From assembly GCF_002117105.1 (NCBI RefSeq), contig NZ_CP019343.1, positions 4,030,001-4,094,000 of the forward strand: 64,000 nt of DNA, given 5' to 3'. The notes beneath the pieces were generated by a model, which saw nothing but the letters and a program-made list of their open reading frames with translations, was not told the origin of the DNA and did no database searches. Below are positions 1-8,060 of this stretch, in pieces. The first letter of the stretch is position 1, and every line of letters begins with the position of its first letter. The stretch is from Oceanicoccus sagamiensis (GTDB taxonomy: Bacteria > Pseudomonadota > Gammaproteobacteria > Pseudomonadales > Dasaniaceae). A program made the translations under genes and the position numbers.

Positions 1-144
1 ACCAATAATATTATAGACAGTACCTAAGTCACCTCCACCTTCAGAACCATCACCGCCACCAGATTCATCGTGACCACCAGCACTCGCTATTAAAGGGGAA
101 ATTAGAAGAGCAGAAAAAACACTAACAAAAAGAAAGTTTTTCAT
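1..144 (-). CDS. Secreted Gly/Asp-rich protein, N-terminal part only
   Basis: The first 48 codons of a gene that runs off the left edge of the window. Translation begins with Lys-3rd-position basic end, then a hydrophobic stretch and an Ile-Ala-Ser-Ala motif near residue 22, which is a typical Sec signal peptide with a signal peptidase I site. The mature part that can be seen is rich in Gly, Asp, Ser and Glu (repeated GGG blocks). No domain can be recognised in so short a piece, and the function is unknown. The 168 bases between it and the next gene hold nothing that I can name. Confidence 0.6.
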   Translation of the reverse strand, partial: MKNFLFVSVFSALLISPLIASAGGHDESGGGDGSEGGGDLGTVYNIIG

Positions 145-312
145 TGGGAATCAATCCTTTTTTATAATTATTAATAAGCACACCAAGGGTATACTTGACG
201 CCAAACAACCTAGAGCCATCTAAGTTGTCGTGACCGAAAATCACTTTGCAATAAAACGGGGAGCTTGTCCAGCCAAGCACAAGCAAAGCCAAACTTATAC
301 ATCCAGAGAAAA

Positions 313-1488
313 TTACTTAGACAAGTAACTCATACCCTCTTCCAGACCTCTAACGGTAAGTGGGTACATATGCCCCTCCAACAACTGGCTGGTTAGATCA
401 ATAGAATGGGTATAATTCCACTGCTCAGGTGGCACCGGATTTATCCAAATCACTCTTTCATAGGTTTCTTTTAAGCGCCTCATCCAGACCTCACCGGACT
501 CTTCATTCCAGTGCTCAACACTGCCACCGGGCTGTAGAATTTCATAGGGAGACATAGAGGCATCGCCAATAAAGACGACTTTATAATCCGAGCTGTATTT
601 GTGCAGGATATCCAACATATTTAAACGCTCAGTATGGCGGCGAATATTATTATCCCAGACCGATTCATAAATAAAATTATGGAAATAGAAATATTCCATA
701 TGTTTAAATTCAGAACGGGCGGCAGAGAACATTTCTTCGCAAACTTTGATATGCGGATCCATGGAACCACCGACATCAAAGAAAAGCAGTACCTTTACCG
801 CATTGTGCCGCTCCGGCACCATTTTAATATCCAGTAAACCGGCATTGCTGGCGGTAGAGCGAATAGTGTCATCCATATCCAATTCGTCTTCTGCACCGGT
901 ACGGGCAAACTTTCTTAAGCGACGCAGTGCGACTTTGATATTGCGGGTGCCCAACTCAACATTGTCATCGAGATTTTTAAATTCGCGTTTTTCCCAGACC
1001 TTGACGGCTTGCTTATTACGGCTCTCACCACCAATACGCATGCCCTCTGGATTGTAGCCACCATGCCCAAAGGGGCTGGTGCCGCCGGTGCCAATCCACT
1101 TGTTACCGCCCTGATGTTTTTTCTTTTGTTCTTCGAGGCGCTTTTTAAATTCTTCAATCAGCTTATCTAAACCACCCAGCGTTTCGATTTTATCTTTTTC
1201 TTCCTGAGTTAACTGCTTGGTAAATTCCTGACGTAGCCAGTCTTCAGGAATCATTGCCTCGATCACATCTTCAAGGGTTTCCAAATCACGGAAGTAAACC
1301 CCAAAGGCACGGTCAAAACGATCAAAGTATTTTTCATCTTTAACCAGAATAGTTCGGCTCAGATAATAGAACTCATCAATATCGGCAAAGGCAAGATGGT
1401 TTTTCAGCGCCAGAATTAAATCCAGCAGCTCTTTAATAGAGACTGGTACACCGGCTCTTTTTAGTACCTGAAAGAAACTGACCAACAT
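313..1488 (-). CDS. CoxE-like von Willebrand factor A domain protein
   Basis: A 391-residue cytoplasmic protein of the VWA_CoxE type. The N-terminal half is helical and charged, with a Gly-rich segment at about 133-155. The vWA fold starts near residue 230 and carries the metal-binding (MIDAS) motif as D238-V-G-G-S242, a variant of the usual DxSxS with Gly in place of the first Ser. No signal peptide or membrane segment is present. It lies 19 bases downstream of a MoxR-type ATPase on the same strand, the normal pairing for this family, in which the ATPase and vWA protein act together as a chaperone for assembly or metal insertion into a partner. The partner is not evident here because no cox or CO-dehydrogenase genes are nearby. 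Family is firm; the target is unknown. Confidence 0.85.
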   Translation of the reverse strand: MLVSFFQVLKRAGVPVSIKELLDLILALKNHLAFADIDEFYYLSRTILVKDEKYFDRFDRAFGVYFRDLETLEDVIEAMIPEDWLRQEFTKQLTQEEKDKIETLGGLDKLIEEFKKRLEEQKKKHQGGNKWIGTGGTSPFGHGGYNPEGMRIGGESRNKQAVKVWEKREFKNLDDNVELGTRNIKVALRRLRKFARTGAEDELDMDDTIRSTASNAGLLDIKMVPERHNAVKVLLFFDVGGSMDPHIKVCEEMFSAARSEFKHMEYFYFHNFIYESVWDNNIRRHTERLNMLDILHKYSSDYKVVFIGDASMSPYEILQPGGSVEHWNEESGEVWMRRLKETYERVIWINPVPPEQWNYTHSIDLTSQLLEGHMYPLTVRGLEEGMSYLSK

Positions 1489-1507
1489 AGCTGATAACTC
1501 GATCTAT

Positions 1508-2356
1508 TTAGTTGCGCTGTTCACGACGATGCATAAAGGCCAGACGCTCCAGCATATGCACATCCTGCTCATTTTTCAGCAGTGCGCCATAAAGCGGTGG
1601 AATCGCTTTGCTATTGTCATGATTTTTCAGGATTTCATTAGGAATATCGTCGGCCATTAATAATTTAAGCCAATCAATTAATTCTGAGGTTGAGGGCTTT
1701 TTCTTCAGGCCTGGAATAGAGCGAACATCGAAAAATAGCTCCAGCGCTTCGTTAACCAGATCCTGCTGAATATTCGGGTAGTGCACATCAACAATACGAC
1801 GCATGGTGTCGTGGTCAGGGAAGTTAATAAAATGGAAGAAGCAGCGACGCAAAAAGGCATCGGGGAGCTCTTTTTCATTGTTACTGGTAATAATAATAAT
1901 CGGGCGGTGTTTGGCCTTGATGGTCTCACCGGTCTCGTAAACAAAAAACTCCATTTTATCGAGCTCGACTAACAGGTCGTTAGGGAATTCAATATCGGCC
2001 TTATCGACTTCATCAATCAATAATACAACCTGCTTATCGGCATCAAAGGCTTCCCACATTTTGCCTTTTTTGATGTAGTTGCCGATATCGTGAACCTTGT
2101 CATCACCCAGCTGCGAGTCACGCAGACGAGAGACCGCGTCATACTCGTAAAGGCCCTGCTGGGCTTTGGTAGTGGATTTGATATGCCATTGGATTAAGGG
2201 CATGCCCAGAGATTCGGCCACCTGCTCTGCCAGCAGGGTTTTACCTGTGCCGGGCTCACCCTTGATCAATAGCGGGCGCTGCAGTGTAACGGCTGCATTG
2301 ACCGCCAGTTGTAAGTCTTCAGTTGCTACGTAGGAGTCGGTGCCTTGAAACTTCAT
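1508..2356 (-). CDS. MoxR-family AAA+ ATPase
   Basis: A 282-residue AAA+ ATPase. Walker A is GEPGTGKT at residues 33-40, Walker B is the hydrophobic run ending in D115-E116, sensor 1 lies in the ITSNNEKELPDAF segment near 155-170, and an RRC arginine-finger motif follows it. The lid domain ends in basic residues. This is the CoxD/MoxR branch, whose members remodel partner proteins using ATP together with a vWA protein; the vWA partner is the next gene downstream. A second, distinct MoxR protein with a different partner set is found at 52831-53748, so the genome carries at least two MoxR systems. Confidence 0.9.
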   Translation of the reverse strand: MKFQGTDSYVATEDLQLAVNAAVTLQRPLLIKGEPGTGKTLLAEQVAESLGMPLIQWHIKSTTKAQQGLYEYDAVSRLRDSQLGDDKVHDIGNYIKKGKMWEAFDADKQVVLLIDEVDKADIEFPNDLLVELDKMEFFVYETGETIKAKHRPIIIITSNNEKELPDAFLRRCFFHFINFPDHDTMRRIVDVHYPNIQQDLVNEALELFFDVRSIPGLKKKPSTSELIDWLKLLMADDIPNEILKNHDNSKAIPPLYGALLKNEQDVHMLERLAFMHRREQRN

Positions 2357-2501
2357 ATTAAAACCATGCTGATCTTGAAAAAGGCCGCATAGACTAACGA
2401 TTGTGGGCTATATTGGCAAGGTGATAGTAGGGCTTTTAGGGTGGGCAATAACGGTCATTAATCAGGGAAATACCCGCTGGGTATCCCCCTAAAAGCTGTG
2501 T

Positions 2502-4730
2502 TTACTTGTCGTCGTCACTACCGGGGTCGATATCAATCGCATCATCGGGCAAATCGAGGATATCATCCAGGTCTTCAACTTCATCGATATCGTCCTCCGG
2601 TGAAATAGGATCCTCTTCCAGTACGGTATCATCCAGGTCGATATCAACATCATCTACATCCACCTCGCCGACATCCAATAGCTCGGTATCCAGCTCTTCG
2701 ATATCCGCACTATCGTCCTCAATCTCTATATCGAAGTCATCGCTCTCTTCTACCACCTCGGCCACTTCTGGCTCCGGCTCCGGCTCTGGTTCTGGTTCCG
2801 GTTCTGGTTCCGGGTCTGGTACAGCAGCGACTTCAGGATCAGCTTCTTCTGCCTCATCCTCATAGTCTTCATCAACGTCAACCTCGTCATCTCCCTCCAG
2901 AATATCTGAGCGGGTATTACTGCCTTTAACCATTTTATAAGCAAAGAAGCCCAGTACCAGCACCAAGAGGTTGCCGAGGCCGATAGCCCCATATAAACCC
3001 ATCTGTGCCAAATCCATACCCTCTTCGACAATGACTTCCTGCTCTGCAACAGGCTCTGGCTCAGGAGCTGGAACAGGTTCGGGTTCGGGTTCTGGCTCAG
3101 GTGCTGGTTCAGGCTCGGCCACAGGCTCTGGCACCGGCTCGGTCACAGCACTGATGGTCTGCCCGGCAACAGGGTGTTCTATCTGTAGTGTTTGCGTTTG
3201 GCTGGTAAAGGCTTCACCGTTATTAAGCTGGCCATTCACGATAAAGTTAACTGCGTAATAGCCTGCGGTATTAACCCCTTCAAGGTCTAACTGCCAGCAC
3301 CGGTCACCTATCGGGCTGGCCTCAACGGTCTGCTGGCTACCGTCGGGCAAGGTGATACTGGCCGTGGCACTGCTGCTATTGCCATCGATATTATGGTTGC
3401 GAGCAAACAGGGTCACTTTATGGCTGGGCGGGTTGTCCTTGGTACTGCGGTTACGCAGATCAAATGCCTCCCTTACCGCCAGTGTTTGCTGCTGCTGACG
3501 CTGGAAGGTTTTGCCATTGGCTTGCACAACAACATCATAAATACCCACGGCTTGCAGCACATCGAGGGTGGAACGGAACTGGCCATCGACGGGTATGGGG
3601 TCCAGCTCGGATAAGGAAAATTGCCACTGCTCGCCATCATCTCTGCGACTGACCGTAAAACTCATATCGACCAGGTTTAGAAACTCAGAGCGATCAATAA
3701 TAGCGCCCTGCTCCATCAAGGCAGCGACGATATCTGCCTGGTCACCGACAAAATTGCTCTTCGCCAACGGCTGCACTTTTAAGCTCAGGTTACTCACGAT
3801 GGTAATACGGCTATTGGGCTCTAAATCAGCTTCTATAGCCCAGTCACCGGTTTCCGGACGCTTGACGGTAATCAGGTCATAATTGTGCTGCCGAAACCAA
3901 CTAACATCTGCACTATGCTGAGCCTGGGTGTAACGCTGGTTAGTGGGGGAAATCAAGGTGGCCGCTTCCGAGCCCTGCTTGCGGAAGATTAAAGCGGTAA
4001 ATTCATCAATACTGCTATCAACGGTAAAGCCATTATCTTCCAGCGGCAGCTGCTCGGCGGGTGCAGCGGCATCAAATGCCTGCACAAAAATCTCGGTAAG
4101 GTCTTCCGCCGTTTCGGCCACGGCCGCCAGGCCATCGGTCTCTATAGCCAGCCGCTCCATCAGTTCCTGATCGGCATTTTGTGACAGCGCTACCGTATGA
4201 ATAGTGACACCGGCGTCACGCAGCGTCGGCAGGATATCGTTAATAATTCGCTCTCTGGCCTGAGCGTTTTCAGTTGCAGACTTTGCCACATCCACCATGC
4301 CATCGGTGAGTAAAATCAGATGTACTTTATAGCGCGGATCAAGATTGGCCACATCATCCACCGCTTTTTCCAGCGCTGCCGGGATATTGGTACGCAGTGC
4401 CACGGAGTTGATTTTTTGCGCCTGATTAAAGGCAGCGCTGCGCCAGATCTGATCAACGGTTTTACTGGGAACCAGGTTATTTACCCACTGACCAAAGGTC
4501 CATACACCGGCCTTTGAGCCTTCAGGAAATAGCTGGACTAATAATTCAAGGGCGGGACGACGCAGGTTCTGCGGGTCGTTTTTCTTCATGCTGCCGGAGA
4601 TATCGATAATCACCCTAACATCAGGGGTTAGTTCGGCATCAGTGATAGAGAGACTAGTGGTATTTTGCGCAACGGAAAGGCTTCCGAAACCAAGGCTAAC
4701 AACCAACAAGACAAGGCGAGTGATCTTCAT
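2502..4730 (-). CDS. Membrane-anchored vWA protein with EP repeats and acidic tail
   Basis: A 742-residue protein. Residues 1-21 form a Sec signal peptide. A vWA domain follows with a canonical MIDAS motif DISGSM at 43-48 and extends to about residue 220. The middle of the protein is beta-rich and Ig-like in character. Two Glu-Pro repeat tracts flank a single membrane helix near residue 590-615, and the C-terminal cytoplasmic tail of about 120 residues is extremely acidic (Asp/Glu runs). The layout suggests an exported vWA/adhesion-like domain held in the inner membrane with a charged cytoplasmic tail. It resembles what I recall of the TIGR03503 group of gammaproteobacterial proteins, but I cannot verify that. 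It lies 145 bases downstream-to-upstream from the MoxR gene on the same strand and may be linked to it functionally. Confidence 0.75.
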   Translation of the reverse strand: MKITRLVLLVVSLGFGSLSVAQNTTSLSITDAELTPDVRVIIDISGSMKKNDPQNLRRPALELLVQLFPEGSKAGVWTFGQWVNNLVPSKTVDQIWRSAAFNQAQKINSVALRTNIPAALEKAVDDVANLDPRYKVHLILLTDGMVDVAKSATENAQARERIINDILPTLRDAGVTIHTVALSQNADQELMERLAIETDGLAAVAETAEDLTEIFVQAFDAAAPAEQLPLEDNGFTVDSSIDEFTALIFRKQGSEAATLISPTNQRYTQAQHSADVSWFRQHNYDLITVKRPETGDWAIEADLEPNSRITIVSNLSLKVQPLAKSNFVGDQADIVAALMEQGAIIDRSEFLNLVDMSFTVSRRDDGEQWQFSLSELDPIPVDGQFRSTLDVLQAVGIYDVVVQANGKTFQRQQQQTLAVREAFDLRNRSTKDNPPSHKVTLFARNHNIDGNSSSATASITLPDGSQQTVEASPIGDRCWQLDLEGVNTAGYYAVNFIVNGQLNNGEAFTSQTQTLQIEHPVAGQTISAVTEPVPEPVAEPEPAPEPEPEPEPVPAPEPEPVAEQEVIVEEGMDLAQMGLYGAIGLGNLLVLVLGFFAYKMVKGSNTRSDILEGDDEVDVDEDYEDEAEEADPEVAAVPDPEPEPEPEPEPEPEPEVAEVVEESDDFDIEIEDDSADIEELDTELLDVGEVDVDDVDIDLDDTVLEEDPISPEDDIDEVEDLDDILDLPDDAIDIDPGSDDDK
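2766..2823 (-). repeat. Short Pro-Glu codon repeat
   Basis: A run of alternating Pro and Glu codons (GGY-TCY on the plus strand) that encodes a PEPEP tract in the cytoplasmic part of the vWA protein, just after its membrane segment. Such tracts form stiff extended linkers and can change length by slippage. Confidence 0.7.
3052..3149 (-). repeat. Longer Pro-Glu/Ala codon repeat
   Basis: A second Pro-Glu(-Ala/Val) tract, lying just before the membrane segment of the same vWA protein. It is less regular than the tract at 2766-2823 but is built from the same codons. It probably spans part of the periplasm or cell wall space as a rigid rod. Confidence 0.7.
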
Positions 4731-4836
4731 ACAGGCTTAATCCCAGTATCCACTATAATATTCAGTATTAACAAATAGTTATAGCAGATATTTCAAGATT
4801 AACAACACACTGCAAAGCGCTTGCAAAACCCCGTGT

Positions 4837-5196
4837 CTAAGCCTTGTTTTGGCCGTTGTTTTGCAGCCTAAGCCGATATAGCCGCCAAACCACCGACAGG
4901 CAGACAAAGACCAGCATCATGGTAAAAATAGGCCACAACCTTGGTAGTGCGGCATCAAGCCCCAGATTTAGCCCTTCCATAATGGCGGCCATAAAGGCTG
5001 GCACCCAATAACCCTGCCCCGGCTCAAGGGGCACCGGTGTAATCAGCAAGGCAAGTAGCAGCAGCTGGATCAGGGTTTTAATATCCTGATTTTTGAAGAT
5101 GCTTAATACTCGCCACAGCAGTAATTGTGCCGCCAATACAGCAGCCAGATAGATCCCCCAGGAGAGGTAATAATCGTTTGCGGTTTCCATCGCCAA
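4837..5196 (-). CDS. Small multi-pass membrane protein, unknown
   Basis: A 119-residue, strongly hydrophobic protein with three likely membrane helices (about residues 12-32, 40-58 and 88-108) and a basic C-terminal end. The third residue is also Met, so translation could begin six bases later. I do not recognise the family. It lies 20 bases upstream of ycgN on the same strand relative to the reading direction and may be co-transcribed with ycgN, ycgL and rnd. Nothing suggests a transporter motif or an enzyme active site. Confidence 0.6.
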   Translation of the reverse strand: MAMETANDYYLSWGIYLAAVLAAQLLLWRVLSIFKNQDIKTLIQLLLLALLITPVPLEPGQGYWVPAFMAAIMEGLNLGLDAALPRLWPIFTMMLVFVCLSVVWRLYRLRLQNNGQNKA

Positions 5197-5216
5197 CCTA
5201 TTTGATATTGTGTTGT

Positions 5217-5663
5217 TTATTCAACCCAATGAATAATATGCTCTTCCATCCCATCGGGATGCACATAGTCTTCACTTAAGGCACGGCCCTGAATCGATAC
5301 ACCACTTTGGTGTACGGTATCTTTACTGCCTGAAATTAATGGGTGCCAATCCTCCAAGGGTTTACCTTCGGCAACCAGCCGGTAAGCACAGGTACTGGGC
5401 AGCCAAAAGAAATCAGCGACATCTTCCGGCCGCAACCAGACACAATCGGGCACCAAGGTATTGCGCTGCTGGTATTCGGTACAGCGGCAGTTATCGTCCA
5501 TATAACGGCAAACTACCTTGGTATAATAAACCTCACCGCTATCTTCATCTTCCAGTTTATGTAAGCAACATTTTGCACAGCCGTCACAGAGCGACTCCCA
5601 CTCCGAGCTGGTCATTTCATCGAGTGTTTTTGTTTGCCAAAATTCGGGCTGCGGCTCAGTCAT
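5217..5663 (-). CDS. ycgN: YcgN family cysteine-cluster protein
   Basis: A 148-residue protein of the UPF0260/YcgN family. The diagnostic C-x2-C-x2-C-C cluster is C26, C29, C32, C33, and further cysteines follow in the CRYMDDNCRC segment and near the C-terminus, giving a set that could hold an iron-sulfur cluster or zinc. The function of the family is not established. The start lies 2 bases after the stop of ycgL, and the two genes are commonly neighbours in gammaproteobacteria, so an operon rnd-ycgL-ycgN is likely. Confidence 0.9.
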   Translation of the reverse strand: MTEPQPEFWQTKTLDEMTSSEWESLCDGCAKCCLHKLEDEDSGEVYYTKVVCRYMDDNCRCTEYQQRNTLVPDCVWLRPEDVADFFWLPSTCAYRLVAEGKPLEDWHPLISGSKDTVHQSGVSIQGRALSEDYVHPDGMEEHIIHWVE

Positions 5664-5665
5664 GG

Positions 5666-5953
5666 TTACATCTTGCTGTTTTTTTCATGGAGCTTTTGCA
5701 TCTCTTTATCGGGCTGCGGCGGCATCTGTAGAAAAAAACCCTGCTCTTCAAGACCCGTCAGAACCTTCTCTATATCCACCCGCGCCAATACCCGCTCGGG
5801 GGTTAATACCAATGTCATTGCCTGCTCAGGCTTGCCAAAGCGCTTTAGCAATGCAGCGGGCACCCGTTGTAAATCGTCCTGCTTATCCACATAAAGATAC
5901 ATGCCTTCATGTTTTGAACTTCGATAGATGGTGCAGATTTTTTTTGTGGTCAT
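5666..5953 (-). CDS. ycgL: YcgL domain protein
   Basis: A 95-residue protein of the YcgL family (UPF0745). The N-terminal part, with KICTIYRSSKHEGMYLYVDK, and the later VPAALLKRFG segment are typical of the family. It sits 5 bases after rnd and 2 bases before ycgN on the same strand. The conserved linkage to rnd has led to the idea that it takes part in RNA metabolism, but its function is not proven. Confidence 0.9.
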   Translation of the reverse strand: MTTKKICTIYRSSKHEGMYLYVDKQDDLQRVPAALLKRFGKPEQAMTLVLTPERVLARVDIEKVLTGLEEQGFFLQMPPQPDKEMQKLHEKNSKM

Positions 5954-5958
5954 CGCAG

Positions 5959-7101
5959 CTACACACCCTCTTTGGCTAAAATCGCCAGCAGCTCATCACC
6001 CACTACCGACTTTCTCCAGCCCGACAAGGTGTCAGGTAACTGATAGCTGTCACCATGAAAACCAGAGCGCAGCAGCGACTCATAATCTTTTTTTCTGGCC
6101 AGTAACTCCGGTGCCATATTTAGCTGTTCGGCCCGCTTGGCAACATGAGCCTTTAAACGCTTCATGATAGTGCCATTGGCAGGAGGCAAAGGTTTGGGCA
6201 AGGCCGGCGGCAGCTCAGTCTTAGGCAAACTCTGACCCTGCTTAATCAGCTTGAGCAAATCATCCCCATTATTACGCACGGTCTTGGGCCCTATTTCATC
6301 AATACCCGACAAAGCACGGATACTATCCGGCTGCAGGCGGGCAATTTCAAAACAGCTTCTATCTTTTAATACTCGACCCCGTGGGCGATCTCGGTCGCGG
6401 GCTTTATGCTCTCGCCACTCGACAACCAACTGCAAAACACCCAACTGTGCTGCTGATAATTTCCACGCGGATTTAACTTTAAGATAGTGATTGCGGATGG
6501 CGTCGGCCCCACCATAGCCATTGATCAGTTTGTTGCACTCTTCCTGCAACCAAGCCATACGCCCCTGTGCTTCCAGCGACTCACAAAGCATTGTATACAT
6601 GTCAGGCAGATAGGCCACATCCAGCGCGGCATAGTGAATTTGTGAGTCGGTTAATGGCCGCTGCAACCAATTCGAGCGGGTTTCACCTTTGGCTACATGG
6701 ATTTGCAATAGCGCCTCCGTCATCGCCTGATAGCCAAGGCTAAATCCCAAACCATTCATACCGGCGGCAATCTGGGTATCAATAAGCGGTGTCGGCAGCA
6801 CACCCAGCAAACGGTCAAAGACTTCCAAATCCTCACTACAGGAATGCAGCACTTTGGTAATTGCAGGGTCGGTCATTAAAACCTTAAAGGGACTAAAATC
6901 GTCGATCGGCAAAGGGTCTATCAGAAAGCAACCACTGCCATCAGAAACCTGAATCAGCGCACCAATGGGATAGAAGGTATCCGTACGAATAAATTCGGTA
7001 TCCAAGGCCAATACCGTAGCCTTTGACCACTGCTGGCAAAACTGCGCCAAGGCTTCATTGGTATCGATATAAACCGGGTGATCAATTTGGCGTGACAGCA
7101 T
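5959..7101 (-). CDS. rnd: Ribonuclease D
   Basis: A 380-residue 3'-5' exoribonuclease that trims the 3' ends of tRNA precursors and other small structured RNAs. The DEDDy catalytic residues are visible: D34 and E36 in the Exo I motif LDTEF, D91 in Exo II, and Y157 with D161 in Exo III. An HRDC domain covers about residues 215-285. Length agrees with the E. coli enzyme (about 375 residues). It is the first gene of a tight minus-strand set with ycgL and ycgN and lies 21 bases after recR. Confidence 0.95.
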   Translation of the reverse strand: MLSRQIDHPVYIDTNEALAQFCQQWSKATVLALDTEFIRTDTFYPIGALIQVSDGSGCFLIDPLPIDDFSPFKVLMTDPAITKVLHSCSEDLEVFDRLLGVLPTPLIDTQIAAGMNGLGFSLGYQAMTEALLQIHVAKGETRSNWLQRPLTDSQIHYAALDVAYLPDMYTMLCESLEAQGRMAWLQEECNKLINGYGGADAIRNHYLKVKSAWKLSAAQLGVLQLVVEWREHKARDRDRPRGRVLKDRSCFEIARLQPDSIRALSGIDEIGPKTVRNNGDDLLKLIKQGQSLPKTELPPALPKPLPPANGTIMKRLKAHVAKRAEQLNMAPELLARKKDYESLLRSGFHGDSYQLPDTLSGWRKSVVGDELLAILAKEGV

Positions 7102-7122
7102 AGAACCTACTTAGTATTTTCG

Positions 7123-7722
7123 TTAGTCGACAACACGGCGGCCATTTAAGGCATGGGCCAGGGTACCCGCATCGACATATTCCAGTTCGCCACCTAAAGG
7201 CACACCGTGGGCAATTCTTGAAACCTCTATCCCCATGGCCTTAACCTGGTCGGTGATATAGAAAGCCGTTGCCTCACCTTCTACGGTTGGGTTGGTGGCA
7301 AGAATGACTTCTTTAATTTTTTCATTGTCTAATCGTTGTAATAAATCACTGATGCCAATTTCCGCCGGACCTATACCGTCGATCGGTGAAAGGTGCCCCA
7401 TCAGCACAAAATATAAACCCCGGTAAATACCGGACTGCTCAAAGGCAAAAACATCCGCCGGTGTTTCTACAACACAGATAATGGATTTATCACGCTTATC
7501 GTTTTCACAAATCGAACAGCGAGGCTGCTCGGTTAAAGTACGGCAACTACTACAACGACCCACACCGGAGAGGGTTTTTTCTAATTGTTCGGCCAGTTTA
7601 AAGCCGCCCTCGCGGTCACGCTCCAGTAAATGGAAGGCCATTCTCTGGGCCGACTTGGGGCCAACACTGGGTAGACAACGCAAGGTTTCTACCAACTGAT
7701 CGATTAAGGGGCTAAAGGCCAT
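7123..7722 (-). CDS. recR: Recombination mediator RecR
   Basis: A 199-residue RecFOR-pathway protein that helps load RecA at single-stranded gaps. The N-terminal helix-hairpin-helix region, a C4 zinc finger (C57, C60, C69, C72) and a Toprim domain beginning with the [12 protein letters not shown] segment are all present in the usual order, followed by the C-terminal Walker B-like region. Length is the family norm. It lies 3 bases downstream of ybaB in the classical dnaX-ybaB-recR operon. Confidence 0.97.
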   Translation of the reverse strand: MAFSPLIDQLVETLRCLPSVGPKSAQRMAFHLLERDREGGFKLAEQLEKTLSGVGRCSSCRTLTEQPRCSICENDKRDKSIICVVETPADVFAFEQSGIYRGLYFVLMGHLSPIDGIGPAEIGISDLLQRLDNEKIKEVILATNPTVEGEATAFYITDQVKAMGIEVSRIAHGVPLGGELEYVDAGTLAHALNGRRVVD

Positions 7723-7725
7723 TCC

Positions 7726-8040
7726 TTAAAACGGCATCTTAAAATTGGACAGGTCAACGCCACCGGCCAAACCCGACATGGCATCGCGGTTGGTGTCCTC
7801 CACTTTGCGCACCGCATCATTAACCGCAGCGGCCAGCAGATCTTCCAACACGTCTTTATCTTCAGACATTAGGCCCGGATCAATACTGACGCGACGCACA
7901 TCGTGACGACCGGTCATCACTACTTTTACCATGCCCGCACCGGATTCGCCCTGCACTTCTTTATTGGCCATTTCTTCCTGCGCCTTTTGCATCTGCTCTT
8001 GCATCTGCTGGGCCTGTTTCATAATGTCATTAATTTTCAT
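7726..8040 (-). CDS. ybaB: YbaB/EbfC nucleoid-associated protein
   Basis: A 104-residue DNA-binding protein of the YbaB/EbfC family. An N-terminal coiled coil rich in Met and Gln ([14 protein letters not shown]) is followed by the compact domain with the [18 protein letters not shown] segment. Members bind DNA as dimers and affect nucleoid structure and repair. It sits between dnaX (20 bases upstream) and recR (3 bases downstream), the standard position. Confidence 0.96.
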   Translation of the reverse strand: MKINDIMKQAQQMQEQMQKAQEEMANKEVQGESGAGMVKVVMTGRHDVRRVSIDPGLMSEDKDVLEDLLAAAVNDAVRKVEDTNRDAMSGLAGGVDLSNFKMPF

Positions 8041-8060
8041 TGCTTCCTCGTTACGGTCTG

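Noticed and set aside
2506-2865. Ser/Gly-rich open frame on the plus strand
   Set aside because: It is the antisense of the acidic, EP-rich part of the vWA gene; the low-complexity composition is a shadow of GAY/GAR and CCN codons.
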